Shown: positions 27,195 to 36,317, numbered from the stretch's first letter. The stretch: 54,419 nt of DNA from JOPF133 sp052144935 (GCA_052144935.1 JBKQPR010000232.1:1-54419), one strand, 5' to 3'. Numbers and translations are program-made. The notes: a model not told the origin generated them from the letters alone.

Positions 27195-28840
27195 AGTAGG
27201 CCTATCCCCAGCGCTTTTTGGATCAGGTCCAGCTTCTCGCGCACCTCCGGGTGGATCTCCGCAGGCAGCATGACGGCGGCGATTTCGTGATAACGGGTGT
27301 AGGGAAGTCCGGGCAAACCGGCCGCCGCGAGAGCGGGCGGCAAAAGCTCGGTTCTTGCTTTCGAGCGCATGACAATGGCGTTGTCGGTTAACGGGTCGCG
27401 CAAGAAGGCTGGCGGGTAGTTTTCCTCGAAATGACGCCGCAGGTCTTCCAGGTAGGGGCCGGCTTCAGTGCCGACCTGCGTTTGCACATAGCGGGCCAGC
27501 GCATCGGGATGGACCAGGTAGCTCTCGATTTCGTAGCGGCGCCACCGAAGCCGCTGGAATCCCTGTCCGGTGATCAGTGTGGATTGGATTCCCTCGTGTG
27601 CGTCGCCATCCACTAATTCCAAAGCCGGCATGTCCCCGCGGACAAGAAGCAGTGCCTGATGATGGTCCTTAGCCTTGATCCCCAACGCGCCGGTACGCGA
27701 TTCCACGACAATTGGCTTCCAGAAGACTTTTGTCGCGAGGAATTCCGCAATCGGATGCTGTAGGGCCTTGGCCCACGCCCGAAGAATGTCCAGATCGGTA
27801 TAATTCTCCAAATAGAGAACCTTACCCACCTCGAGCGACTCAAGGATGTCCGTATTGCTAAGGACACCGAGTGACCGGATCAGCCGGTCCTTTTCTTGCG
27901 AATCGGACAGCATCCGGGGTTGATCAAGCAACGCGCACAGCTCGCGAGGCTCAACCGTGTTGATGATCACCTCGGAGTGAGTGGCGATTATGAGCTGAGA
28001 ACGTTGCCGCATGGCGACGGAACGCAACTCCCCATAGATGGCATCCTGCAGGATCATATGCAAGTGGGCATCCGGCTCATCCAACAAGAGCACAGCCCCA
28101 GGGCGTGTGTACAGGAAGGTCAGCAGCATTAGGACCTGCTGGAATCCGGTGCCCGCGCTGGCGATGTCCAATCTCGGGCCGCCCTCCCTTGCCTGGTATT
28201 CGGAGACGATGTGGGCTCCCGTTGCGTCGGGCGGGAGCAACGTATATCCGAAGAGCGTGCGGATCGACTCCCGCAAACGGTTCCAGGGCTCTTCCAACTG
28301 ATTGGCTTCCACTAGCAGATTCCTGAGTACCTCCCCTGGCCTGGCTTTCCCGATGAGATCGTCAAGTTTGGGCCTTTGGTAAACTGGCTCTTCCGTTTCT
28401 AAGCCTGTCATGGCCGGCACGAACACGGTCTTTAGCTTTGCACCGCGCAGAACATCCGGCGTGACGTCCCGCTTCGGCCGCACATAGATCTGCTCTGTGC
28501 TGTTGGAGATCAGTTCCATCGTGATCTCCCACTCGCCGGTGCGAACTTGAATCTCGATTTGACCACGGTAGCTGCGTTCGCGCCAGAGATGATCGAAGGA
28601 ACCCAGGGGAACGGCGGAAAAGGTCTGTCGGGCTATCGGTGCATTAGGGTAAGCCCCGCCGTGGCGATGGTAATCGTTGAGCCTCTTCCAACGCTCAAGG
28701 GCCAGTGACCATGCCGAAATCGCCTGGAGGAACGTGGTCTTGCCAGTGTTGTTCGGTCCCGCCAGCACCACGTGGCCAGGCAGGTCAAACGTTGCCTCCG
28801 CAAAACGCTTGAATCCGCGAAGCACGACTTGCCGGATCAT
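27191..28840 (-). CDS. OLD-like ABC ATPase with TOPRIM-like C-terminus
   Basis: Protein of 549 residues. The ATPase has Walker A GPNNTGKTT (28-36), an ABC-type signature ASAGTGFQQ (227-235), Walker B LLLDEPDAHLH (251-261) and H-loop IATHS (285-289). After residue 335 a TOPRIM-like part follows: VLYLENYTDLDIL supplies Glu345 and Asp349, and LVDGDAHE supplies D411-x-D413. RRYEIESYLV then resembles the conserved IE-YLL segment of OLD nucleases. It could therefore be an OLD-family nuclease or a regulatory ATPase with a degenerate nuclease domain. It overlaps both neighbours by four bases (ATGA), so it is co-translated with the methyltransferase and the Res protein. Confidence 0.8.
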   Translation of the reverse strand: MIRQVVLRGFKRFAEATFDLPGHVVLAGPNNTGKTTFLQAISAWSLALERWKRLNDYHRHGGAYPNAPIARQTFSAVPLGSFDHLWRERSYRGQIEIQVRTGEWEITMELISNSTEQIYVRPKRDVTPDVLRGAKLKTVFVPAMTGLETEEPVYQRPKLDDLIGKARPGEVLRNLLVEANQLEEPWNRLRESIRTLFGYTLLPPDATGAHIVSEYQAREGGPRLDIASAGTGFQQVLMLLTFLYTRPGAVLLLDEPDAHLHMILQDAIYGELRSVAMRQRSQLIIATHSEVIINTVEPRELCALLDQPRMLSDSQEKDRLIRSLGVLSNTDILESLEVGKVLYLENYTDLDILRAWAKALQHPIAEFLATKVFWKPIVVESRTGALGIKAKDHHQALLLVRGDMPALELVDGDAHEGIQSTLITGQGFQRLRWRRYEIESYLVHPDALARYVQTQVGTEAGPYLEDLRRHFEENYPPAFLRDPLTDNAIVMRSKARTELLPPALAAAGLPGLPYTRYHEIAAVMLPAEIHPEVREKLDLIQKALGIGLL

Positions 28841-31650
28841 GGCAGGCTCTTCACCACCAGCAATTCGTTCCCCCGGTCGTCGATCACTTTCACCGCGACT
28901 TGGCGTTGTTCGCCGGCATCGAACGGTGCGCTGATCGTTCCCGCAAGGTGGTCCCAGACGGTCTCTTCATAAGTGGCTTTCAGCGCGCGCCTAAGATTGT
29001 CCCAGGCCGCCGTGCGCGGGAAAAAGGCTTGGGATACATGGAAGCACAGGTCATTGTAATCGGTGTCTAAGAACCACGCGGGCACGTCATCGCCCTTGCG
29101 ATGTTCGGCCTCCATGGTTGCCGGATCGAAGACGTCCAGTCCGAGAAGCTCAACCTGGTAGGTCGTATCGCCTTCTTTGGTGACGGAATGGATTTTGATT
29201 TCGGGCAATCCGCACACGCTGAAGATCTGGCTGGAGCGCATGCTCTTCAGCAGGTCGCCCATCATCACGTCCGGGGTCATTTGGAGATACGTCGCAGGAA
29301 TTCCCACTACGCTTTCGCAATCCTCCACCAGTTTGCGCGCGTTCGGCTGGATGGCGAACCCGATTACGAAGAGGTGGTCGTAGATGCTCTTCGCGTGGGC
29401 CTCGCGCGCCGCCTGGTACACCAACTTCTCGCTCACCGCGCCGTTCTCCGGCCCGAAAACGATCGCAGCCGTTTTTTCGCTCAAGGGGAGCAGTCCGCCA
29501 CCCTTTTCCGCCGCCTCCATGACCGCGTCGGTCAAGTTGGCACGACCTGTCGCCGAGACGGGGATTTCCGCCTCCGCCGAGAGCATCAGCGATTTGGCGG
29601 GCGGCCGGATGTTGCGAAGTGTCACCGTTCGGCCGTTACCAAGTTGGAGCACCGGCGATCGGCGCAGAATTTCCAGCATACGCTCCAGGAACGAGCCGTA
29701 CTCGGTACTGTCGGATTCCTTGGAACCATCAAAATCTACGGGAGTTGGGATGGTGGCTTCGACGCAGAATGGGCCACTCACGCGAGTGATCTTACTATCG
29801 GCCTCAGGGCGATCGACGATGATGACTTCGTCGGGAGGCTCGTTGTTAGCGATGGACTTTAACGTCACGTGCGGCACGATGCCACCAATTTCTTCTCCCT
29901 TTTGGTTCTGTTTGCGGCGGTAGACGAAGCCACCCGCCGGCCCGCGCGCGTCTTCTCTCAGTTGATAATATGGGAAGGTTGCTGTCAGTAATCTCTGCCG
30001 CGCCAGAGCCAGAGGTACACGGCTGGTGTCGACGGTGATCCACCGGCGACCCCATTGTTCAGCTACGTAGGGAGTTGTGCCTGAACCGCACGTCGGATCG
30101 AGGACGAGGTCTCCGGGATCCGTGGTCATTTGGATGCACCTTTCGATTACCGTTGGGTTTGTCTGAACCACATACTGCTTTGGATCTGAGAAGCCTGACG
30201 TGGTGGTGTCTTCCCACATGTTGCTCAACGGAAACGCGGGGAAATCCTCTAGGTAGCGGACGTAGCAGAGCGTGTTGCCGATTGTCATGAGTCGACCCGC
30301 GGCAGCCAGGGCCTTCATACCAGTTTCGTCGGTTTTGAAGGTGCCCTTTTTTGGAGCGAAGATGCGGCCCTCGAACCCGAATGAACGCAGATCACCCTCT
30401 TGAGCGGGTCTCTGGCTCGTCAATTGGTCTGGCCGTAGGAATCTTAGCCCGTCAGGCGGGTTGGCAAGCTCATCCCTCGTCGCGCGCCTACGAGTGCCGT
30501 CCGAGGTCTCGACCCAAGTATACTGACCGCCGCCCGCGCCGGATAGGGTCTTAGCCAGGTAAAGCTGTCTGTACTTGAGGCGATCGAGGTCCTTCGCGTA
30601 CCAGAGCAGGCAATCGGTCACGGAACTCAGCCGGTCTCCCGAGGAGCTCGTGGTCTTGCGGAAAGCGATCATGCTAACCGTGTTCTCGGCGCCGAAGACC
30701 TCGTCCAATATCTCACGAACGTGGTGAACGTTCTCATCACCAATCTGCACAAAGATGCTGCCCGTCAGTGCGAGCAACTCTTTCGCCATCAACAATCGAT
30801 CGCGCAAGTACGTCAAATAGGAGTGCAGGCCAAGCTCCCACGTATCCCGATATGCTTTGACCATCTCCGGCTCGCGGGTCATGTCCTCGTCTTCGTTGTT
30901 CTTGACGTCCCGCTTTCTCACGAACGGCTGAAAATTGGACCCGAACTTCACCCCGTATGGCGGGTCCATATAGATCATCTGCACCTGCCCGCCGAGGCCT
31001 TCGTACTCGAGCAGAGAGTTCATGACCACCATCGAGTCTCCCAGGATCATCCGGTTGACCCAATCATCCTTGTATTCATAGGCGCGCAATACCTGATCGG
31101 CCACGGAATGCCGAGGATCGCCGAAGAGCTCGTACATATCCAGTTGGCGATCCTTGCGGTGCCCCACCAGAGTTTCAACGATCGCCTTCGTGCTGAGCCG
31201 TTCGTGAACGAACAAGGGCAAGGTCGGAACATCGAACGATAGACGCTCGGCCTTCCCGGCCCAGTTGAGAAAGGGACGTGAGAGCAAGCGCAGTTGCAGC
31301 CCGGCGGCCTTCATATCCTCGATGCGCGCCTCCAGGGCCTTGATGTGGGCTTCCGGGTTCTTCAGTTCTCCGGACCTCGCCTGGAGGGTCCCGGCTTCCA
31401 AGATGCAGGCAATCAGTTCCTCGCCCTTCTCGCGCGCTGGGTTCTGTCCATCCCATTCGAGCACCGGCGAGAGCGAGGAGTCGTACCGGTAGGTGGCCGG
31501 CGGTTTTTTCTTCTTGAATTGGGCCTGGGTTCCAACATCAGGGCGTAGCAAGCTGGTGGCCTCCGTGTGACGGTAGATTTCAGTCAACGGCTTGACGCCC
31601 GCCCCCTTTCCGCTTTTGTTCCTGGTTGTTACGACCTTGGTTCGCGCCAC
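28837..31650 (-). CDS. Type III-like DNA methyltransferase (Mod), large form
   Basis: Protein of about 937 residues. MIYMDPPYG gives catalytic motif IV (DPPY, about residue 229-232), and LVLDPTCGSGTT gives the AdoMet motif (about 518-526). This DPPY-before-motif-I order is the beta class typical of N6-adenine type III Mod proteins. Most Mod proteins are 550-700 residues; here a long C-terminal half of unrecognised sequence follows motif I. Two adjacent GTG codons (31656 and 31650) can start; 31650 was chosen because GAGG lies 5 bases upstream. Only 29 bases separate it from the hipA remnant. It overlaps the ATPase gene by four bases. No separate convincing promoter was found. Confidence 0.85.
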   Translation of the reverse strand: MARTKVVTTRNKSGKGAGVKPLTEIYRHTEATSLLRPDVGTQAQFKKKKPPATYRYDSSLSPVLEWDGQNPAREKGEELIACILEAGTLQARSGELKNPEAHIKALEARIEDMKAAGLQLRLLSRPFLNWAGKAERLSFDVPTLPLFVHERLSTKAIVETLVGHRKDRQLDMYELFGDPRHSVADQVLRAYEYKDDWVNRMILGDSMVVMNSLLEYEGLGGQVQMIYMDPPYGVKFGSNFQPFVRKRDVKNNEDEDMTREPEMVKAYRDTWELGLHSYLTYLRDRLLMAKELLALTGSIFVQIGDENVHHVREILDEVFGAENTVSMIAFRKTTSSSGDRLSSVTDCLLWYAKDLDRLKYRQLYLAKTLSGAGGGQYTWVETSDGTRRRATRDELANPPDGLRFLRPDQLTSQRPAQEGDLRSFGFEGRIFAPKKGTFKTDETGMKALAAAGRLMTIGNTLCYVRYLEDFPAFPLSNMWEDTTTSGFSDPKQYVVQTNPTVIERCIQMTTDPGDLVLDPTCGSGTTPYVAEQWGRRWITVDTSRVPLALARQRLLTATFPYYQLREDARGPAGGFVYRRKQNQKGEEIGGIVPHVTLKSIANNEPPDEVIIVDRPEADSKITRVSGPFCVEATIPTPVDFDGSKESDSTEYGSFLERMLEILRRSPVLQLGNGRTVTLRNIRPPAKSLMLSAEAEIPVSATGRANLTDAVMEAAEKGGGLLPLSEKTAAIVFGPENGAVSEKLVYQAAREAHAKSIYDHLFVIGFAIQPNARKLVEDCESVVGIPATYLQMTPDVMMGDLLKSMRSSQIFSVCGLPEIKIHSVTKEGDTTYQVELLGLDVFDPATMEAEHRKGDDVPAWFLDTDYNDLCFHVSQAFFPRTAAWDNLRRALKATYEETVWDHLAGTISAPFDAGEQRQVAVKVIDDRGNELLVVKSLP

Positions 31651-31679
31651 GATCACCTCGTTCGGTTAACCCTAACCGT

Positions 31680-31844
31680 CTAGTATCGCGCAAGGTGCGT
31701 TGGCGTCGCGCGAGGATGCGCGAGCCAGCTCTTATCGTATTCGAAAGTTGCGCTCTCCTTGTCCTTGCGCAGACGCGCCCACAGCCGCCCAACCAGGTGG
31801 GGCGTGCCTTGCAGGTCTACGTATACGAGAACTTCCTTCTCCAT
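31680..31844 (-). pseudogene. hipA: HipA toxin, truncated to 54 codons
   Basis: ATG 31844 overlaps the TAA stop of the HipB-like gene (TAATG). The first 43 residues (MEKEVLVYVDLQGTPHLVGR, then LWARLRKDKESATFEYD and SWLAHP) match the N-terminus of HipA-family kinases. After LAHP the sequence becomes unrelated and stops at 31680. The kinase core is missing and is not found elsewhere in the window. The break is near 31715, just upstream of the methyltransferase gene. Too short for the shadow-frame lists, it is nonetheless clear by reading. Confidence 0.75.
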
Positions 31845-32188
31845 TACTTGGCGCCCCGCCGGCGCGGGAGCCGGATGCGTTGCGGCAAATGCTCCTCCTC
31901 CAGCGCAAGCCCGACCGCATCGTGCCGGGGGTCGGCTACATCGGCCAGCCGATCGGCCATTCCCAGCGCGAAGAGAACTGTGGCGTAGGCGCCGAGGGAG
32001 ACGCCAGGGTCGCCCTTCTCCACTTTATTTAAGGTCGTCCGGCTGATGGAGGCCCGCTCGGCCAGGATCGCGACCGGTATGCGCCGCCGCCGCCGGGCGT
32101 CGCGAATATCGTGCCCCAGCTTGCGCAGGGCGCGAGTCACCGATATGGGGGTCCGCGAAGCCGGAGCGCCTTTCCCTATAACGTCCAT
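31844..32188 (-). CDS. hipB: HipB-like XRE-family transcriptional regulator
   Basis: Protein of 114 residues. The helix-turn-helix spans about residues 26-80: LGHDIRDARRRRRIPVAILA, then ERASISRTTLNKVEKGDPGVS and LGAYATVLFALGM. It is followed directly by a hipA start, so it was the antitoxin and autorepressor of a hipBA module. ATG 32188 has AAGGAG 8 bases upstream. Its own promoter and start codon are flanked by a perfect 14-bp inverted repeat. With the toxin gone it may survive as the regulator of the downstream restriction operon, a role like a controller (C) protein; this is inference. Confidence 0.8.
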   Translation of the reverse strand: MDVIGKGAPASRTPISVTRALRKLGHDIRDARRRRRIPVAILAERASISRTTLNKVEKGDPGVSLGAYATVLFALGMADRLADVADPRHDAVGLALEEEHLPQRIRLPRRRGAK

Positions 32189-32233
32189 AATATTGCTCCT
32201 TACAACAATTAAAGTATACTATTATGGACGTTA
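32179..32233. promoter_or_regulatory. Probable HipB operator, 14-bp perfect inverted repeat
   Basis: TAACGTCCATAATA (32179-32192) and TATTATGGACGTTA (32220-32233) are exact inverses separated by 27 bases. The left arm covers the hipB start codon and the right arm overlaps the -10 box. A 41-bp centre-to-centre spacing fits two operator sites rather than a single HTH dimer site. Because AGTATACT in the loop is itself palindromic, a plus-strand promoter toward the aquaporin gene is also conceivable. Confidence 0.7.
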
Positions 32234-32249
32234 CATGATCCGGAGACAA
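32221..32249 (-). promoter_or_regulatory. Sigma-70-type promoter of hipB
   Basis: On the minus strand TTGTCT (32244-32249), a 17-base spacer, and CATAAT (32221-32226) give a good -35/-10 pair, 33 bases before the hipB start. One operator arm covers the -10, consistent with autorepression. Confidence 0.6.
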
Positions 32250-32484
32250 ACCACGACTCCCTCTCCGGTATAGTGAACGGTCGCACCCCCGTTTCACGGC
32301 CTTCAGCTCATGGGAAGCATATCAGCTTCCGAGACCGCGCGGCGGTGTTGATCGGGGAGAGCATAGCGGGATCGTTACGCACCGTCCGGCAAGCCCGGCC
32401 AAAAAAGATTTCGTGCGGTCGCGGGCCGACTGGGTTATGATGGTCCACTGCCTATCACTAGTAACTTCGATCAGGAGGTGTTCT

Positions 32485-33183
32485 ATGTCTTTGAGCAAAA
32501 GGGCCACGGCGGAGTTCATCGGCACGTTTTGGCTCGTCTTCGGGGGATGCGGCAGCGCCGTTCTCGCTGCCGCATTTCCAAGTCTTGGCATCGGCTTCCT
32601 GGGGGTGGCCCTGGCATTCGGGCTGACCGTGCTCACGATGGTGTATACGGTCGGCCCCGTGTCGGGGGCTCACTTGAACCCGGCGGTCTCCGTGGGCCTG
32701 GTGGTCGGCAAACGGTTTCCCATTTCGGACCTGTGGGCCTACGTCGTCGCGCAGGTCGCTGGGGGAATCGCCGCGGCGGCGGTCCTGTACGTGATTGCCA
32801 GCGGCAAAGCAGGATTCGATCTCGCTGGCGGATTCGCCTCCAATGGCTACGCCGAGCATTCGCCGGGCGGGTACTCGTTGCTGGCCTGCGCCGTGGCTGA
32901 GGTGGTCCTGACGTTCATGTTCCTCATCGTCATCCAGGGCGCCACGGACAAGCGCGCTCCTCAGGGGTTCGCGGGCATCGCCATCGGTCTGTGCCTGACG
33001 CTGATTCACCTGATCGGAATTCCGGTAACGAATCTGTCGGTGAATCCCGCTCGCAGCACGGGTCCGGCTCTGTTCGTGGGTGGCTGGGCGATCCAGCAGC
33101 TTTGGCTGTTCTGGCTGGCGCCGATTGTGGGAGCCGCGATTGCGGGGATCGTTTATCCCGCCGTCCTGGGGGACCAGAAGTAG
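32485..33183 (+). CDS. aqpZ: Aquaporin Z-type water channel
   Basis: Protein of 232 residues with six hydrophobic helices and the two half-helix NPA motifs, HLNPAVS (65-67) and SVNPARS (187-189). Arg190 after the second NPA and His175 match the narrow selectivity filter of water-selective AqpZ, rather than a glycerol facilitator. Length fits the family. ATG 32485 has AGGAGGTG 5-6 bases upstream. It is divergent from hipB and convergent with the GH3 gene, whose stop lies only seven bases away. Confidence 0.92.
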   Translation: MSLSKRATAEFIGTFWLVFGGCGSAVLAAAFPSLGIGFLGVALAFGLTVLTMVYTVGPVSGAHLNPAVSVGLVVGKRFPISDLWAYVVAQVAGGIAAAAVLYVIASGKAGFDLAGGFASNGYAEHSPGGYSLLACAVAEVVLTFMFLIVIQGATDKRAPQGFAGIAIGLCLTLIHLIGIPVTNLSVNPARSTGPALFVGGWAIQQLWLFWLAPIVGAAIAGIVYPAVLGDQK

Positions 33184-33190
33184 AAGGACA

Positions 33191-36163
33191 TTACTGGCCG
33201 ATCGCCACATCCGTCTGCAGGCGCAGATCGCGGGAGGAAGCGCCTACGTACACCGTACGGCTGCCCCTGGCGATTTCCCATCTTCCGGCGGCGGTCGACC
33301 AATACTCGAATCGCCGCGGCTCTACGTGCAGCGTGACGGTCTTCGATTGGCCCGGCGGGATGCCCACGCGATCGAACTGAACCAGCGCGCGCACCGCGAA
33401 CTGTGCGCCTTGCGGAGCGCTCCTGGGCGCGCCGAGGTACACTTGCGGGACCTCGTCGCCCGCGGCCTTGCCGGCGTTCTTCACGGCGAAACTCACATCC
33501 AGTCCGCCGTCTTTGGCGGGGGAGACCTTCAAACCGGAGTATTGGAAAGTGGTGTAGGACAGGCCGTGGCCGAACGGAAAGGTGGGCTTCACGTCCTGCT
33601 GATCGAACCAGCGGTACCCCACGAAGATGCCTTCGGAATAGGTAGTCTTTCCGTCGATCCCGCCGTTGGTGCGCTCGGGATGGCGTTGCGGGTCCTGCGC
33701 CACCATCTGCCGGAGTTCCCGCGGCCAGGTAATCGGCAGACGGCCGGCCGGATTGGCTTTGCCGAGAAGGACGTTGGCGGTGGCCGGTCCGCCTTCATCG
33801 CCGGGATACCACATTTCCAGGACGCCCTTTACTTTGTCGAGCCAGGGCATCGCCACGGGCAAGGTGGTGTTCAGGACCACGATGGTATTCGGATTCACCG
33901 CCGCTATGTCCGAGATCAAGTCGTCCTGGCCGCCCGGCAGAGCGAAAGGCGACGGCGACTGCCGGGCCCACGCAAAGACGACCGCCTTTTTGCTCTGCCG
34001 GGCCAGCGCGAGGGCCGCTTCCCGGTTGGCCTTCTCCTGTTGGGGAGTCACCCACGCCAAACGCACCTGGACCGGAAAGCTGTTCTGTTCGCCGGTGGTC
34101 GAGACGGTCAATTGGTGCGGGCCGGCTTTGAGTTCGACTCGGGCGCGCTGATTGTTGAGGTGGTCCGCGGTCGGCACGATGTTGCCGGAAATCGGATGTT
34201 GCCCTTTGAGGCCTGGCAGAGAGGCGAGCGGCGGTCCACCCTGTGCGCCGCGGCCACCGCCGCCGAATCCCCGGCCGCCACCGCCGCCGAGCACGCGATT
34301 GCCGTCCAACTCCACCTGGCCGGTGGTCCCGCGGGTTTGAAATGCCAGCATGTAGGCTCCGTCGCCCGGAACGTTCAGCGTGCCCTTCCAGGTATACGAA
34401 GTTCCCGGCGGCAGCGCTTTGCCGCTGGACGTGGTGAAGTTCAGCTCCGCGTCCGTTTGCGTCTGGCTGTTGGCGGTATTGGTGCGTTCCAGGTTGGTAT
34501 AAGCCGACGCTGGAATGGGCGTCCCGTCGAAATCATTGGCAACCGCATACTTGACTTTCCGGCCCGTGATTTTCTCGATGGAGGGCACCGGTCCGGCCTG
34601 GTGGTCGGGGAGACCCATGGCCTTCTCCCCCGACATCCCGATGGAAACGAGGATGCCGCCGGTGGGTCCGATGAAGGCGGTCGAATCCAGGTCGGCCGCC
34701 GCGAGCGGCAAGACGTTGTCCTGATTCTTCAGTAAGGTGGCGGCATCCTCGGCGGTCTTCTGTAACACGGGAGCGTTGGACGCGTAATCGATCTCCGTGA
34801 TGTTGTGCTTGGGCGCCCGGTCCAACAGGCCGAACCTGTCCATCTGCATCAGGACGCGGCCCAAGGCGAGATCGATCTGCGCTTCGCGGATCAGGCCATC
34901 CTGCACCGCCTTGAGCATGCCGTATGCCGGTGGGTCGCCGCCGCGGCCCCCTCGCCCGCCGCCCCGGCCGCCTCGGCCAGGGGGGCCTTGTTCCTCGGGC
35001 ATCCCGCCGCCACCCCTGCCGCCGGGAGGCATACCGCCGGGACCAGGGGGCACGCCGCCAGGACCACCGGGCATGCCGCCGCCCGACCCAGCAGGCACCG
35101 CGCCGGGCGCAGCAGGCATACCGCTGGCACCAGCGGACACCCCTCCGCGACCCCCGGGCGCGCCGCCGCCGGGCCCAGGGGGGACCCCGCCGGGCGCAGC
35201 AGGCACCCCGCCTGGACCAGGGGGCACCCCGGCCGCAACTCCGCTGCCGCCGGGCGGCGCGCCCGGAGCGTTACCCGGCTCTCCGCCGCCTCTTCGGCCG
35301 CCACCTGAGGCAGGCACCGCCGCGGTGAAGGAGCCGCTGGGCATCTCCAGGTCGAGGCCGTTGGCGATGTTCAGAGTCCCGTGAGTGGCGCCCCAATCCG
35401 ACGTGCTGAAGCCCCGGAAGCCCTCCTCGCCGCGAAACACGATGTTCTGAAGCTCGTTGTTGTCACAAGCCTGAAGGCCGTTGATCTTGTTGTACGAGCA
35501 CATGATCGAGGAAACCCCGGCGTTGGAAGCGTCCACGAACGGCGCCATGTAGATTTCGCGCAGCGTTTGCGGATCGATATAGACGTCGTTGGCGCCGTCG
35601 TAGCCGATGAAATGCTTGGCCTGCGACATGACGCCCTCGCTTTGCGTGCCCTGGATCTGGGCGGCGGCGACCTGTCCGGTCAGAAAGGGATCCTCGCCGA
35701 AAGTGTTGTAGGCGCGTCCGAACTCGAAATCGCGCACGATATTGATGAACGGCTCCAGCACCACGTCCTGCCCGAGCGACTTGGCGTCACGGCCGATCAC
35801 CACGCCGTTCTTCCGGGCATCTTCGCGGCTCCAGGTGGCGGCCAGGCCCATGGTGGCCGTCATCCCGGTGGACCAGATCTGCACCGAGATTCCGGGCGGT
35901 CCGTCCGAAAGCCTGAGGGAGGGGATGTTGAGCCGGGGCAAGCCAGGCCAGGCGCCGGCCTGGCCGACGCCGCTGGGCGAAGCTTCCGCCCCGCCGTGGA
36001 GCAGATTGATCTTCTCCTCCAGGGTCATCTGGCTGAGGAGGCGGTCGACCTTGGCGTTACCCGTGATGACCGGCGGGGGCCCGGCCGATTGGCACAATAC
36101 AACGGTGGCAAAAACGGTCAGAGCGGCTGGACCGGACACGACTTTCCATGTTGTACACTTCAT
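33191..36163 (-). CDS. Exported GH3 beta-glucosidase with PA14 domain and Gly/Pro-rich insert
   Basis: Protein of 990 residues. After a signal peptide (ending near LCQSAG) the GH3 catalytic domain shows KHFIGYD (183-189) and STSDWGATHG with nucleophile Asp256. Residues 286-412 are a Gly/Pro/Ala-rich tract with GVPPGPGG-type repeats, inserted between the catalytic loop and the last helix of the domain. The second GH3 domain follows, interrupted by a PA14-like domain (about 590-710) that itself holds a Gly-rich loop. A fibronectin-III-like domain ends the protein. It should release glucose or related residues from beta-glucosides outside the cytoplasm. ATG 36163 has AGGTTGAG about 10 bases upstream. 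Confidence 0.88.
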   Translation of the reverse strand: MKCTTWKVVSGPAALTVFATVVLCQSAGPPPVITGNAKVDRLLSQMTLEEKINLLHGGAEASPSGVGQAGAWPGLPRLNIPSLRLSDGPPGISVQIWSTGMTATMGLAATWSREDARKNGVVIGRDAKSLGQDVVLEPFINIVRDFEFGRAYNTFGEDPFLTGQVAAAQIQGTQSEGVMSQAKHFIGYDGANDVYIDPQTLREIYMAPFVDASNAGVSSIMCSYNKINGLQACDNNELQNIVFRGEEGFRGFSTSDWGATHGTLNIANGLDLEMPSGSFTAAVPASGGGRRGGGEPGNAPGAPPGGSGVAAGVPPGPGGVPAAPGGVPPGPGGGAPGGRGGVSAGASGMPAAPGAVPAGSGGGMPGGPGGVPPGPGGMPPGGRGGGGMPEEQGPPGRGGRGGGRGGRGGDPPAYGMLKAVQDGLIREAQIDLALGRVLMQMDRFGLLDRAPKHNITEIDYASNAPVLQKTAEDAATLLKNQDNVLPLAAADLDSTAFIGPTGGILVSIGMSGEKAMGLPDHQAGPVPSIEKITGRKVKYAVANDFDGTPIPASAYTNLERTNTANSQTQTDAELNFTTSSGKALPPGTSYTWKGTLNVPGDGAYMLAFQTRGTTGQVELDGNRVLGGGGGRGFGGGGRGAQGGPPLASLPGLKGQHPISGNIVPTADHLNNQRARVELKAGPHQLTVSTTGEQNSFPVQVRLAWVTPQQEKANREAALALARQSKKAVVFAWARQSPSPFALPGGQDDLISDIAAVNPNTIVVLNTTLPVAMPWLDKVKGVLEMWYPGDEGGPATANVLLGKANPAGRLPITWPRELRQMVAQDPQRHPERTNGGIDGKTTYSEGIFVGYRWFDQQDVKPTFPFGHGLSYTTFQYSGLKVSPAKDGGLDVSFAVKNAGKAAGDEVPQVYLGAPRSAPQGAQFAVRALVQFDRVGIPPGQSKTVTLHVEPRRFEYWSTAAGRWEIARGSRTVYVGASSRDLRLQTDVAIGQ

Positions 36164-36285
36164 GCGAACTCAACCTCATCTATGCCGGCTGTGGCGTATG
36201 TACCGGGCAGCAACCGGCGGCCGAAACCGCGCCGTGACGGGGCGCCCTCTGACCGCCCGGCCCTGCAACCGGTGTTTTGCGGCAG

Positions 36286-36303
36286 GTGACGGGTCGCGGC
36301 TCC
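36286..36303. repeat. Partial copy of dispersed GACGGTCGCGGCTC repeat
   Basis: GTGACGGGTCGCGGCTCC resembles the repeat core at 38231-38251 (read inversely) and at 51600-51624. It lies in the gap 36164-36480, which contains no gene. Confidence 0.35.
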
Positions 36304-36317
36304 ACAAGTTCCATTCA

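Noticed and set aside
33080..34735. Plus-strand frame opposite the GH3 gene
   Set aside because: No domain or ribosome-binding site; the GH3 reading is complete on the minus strand.
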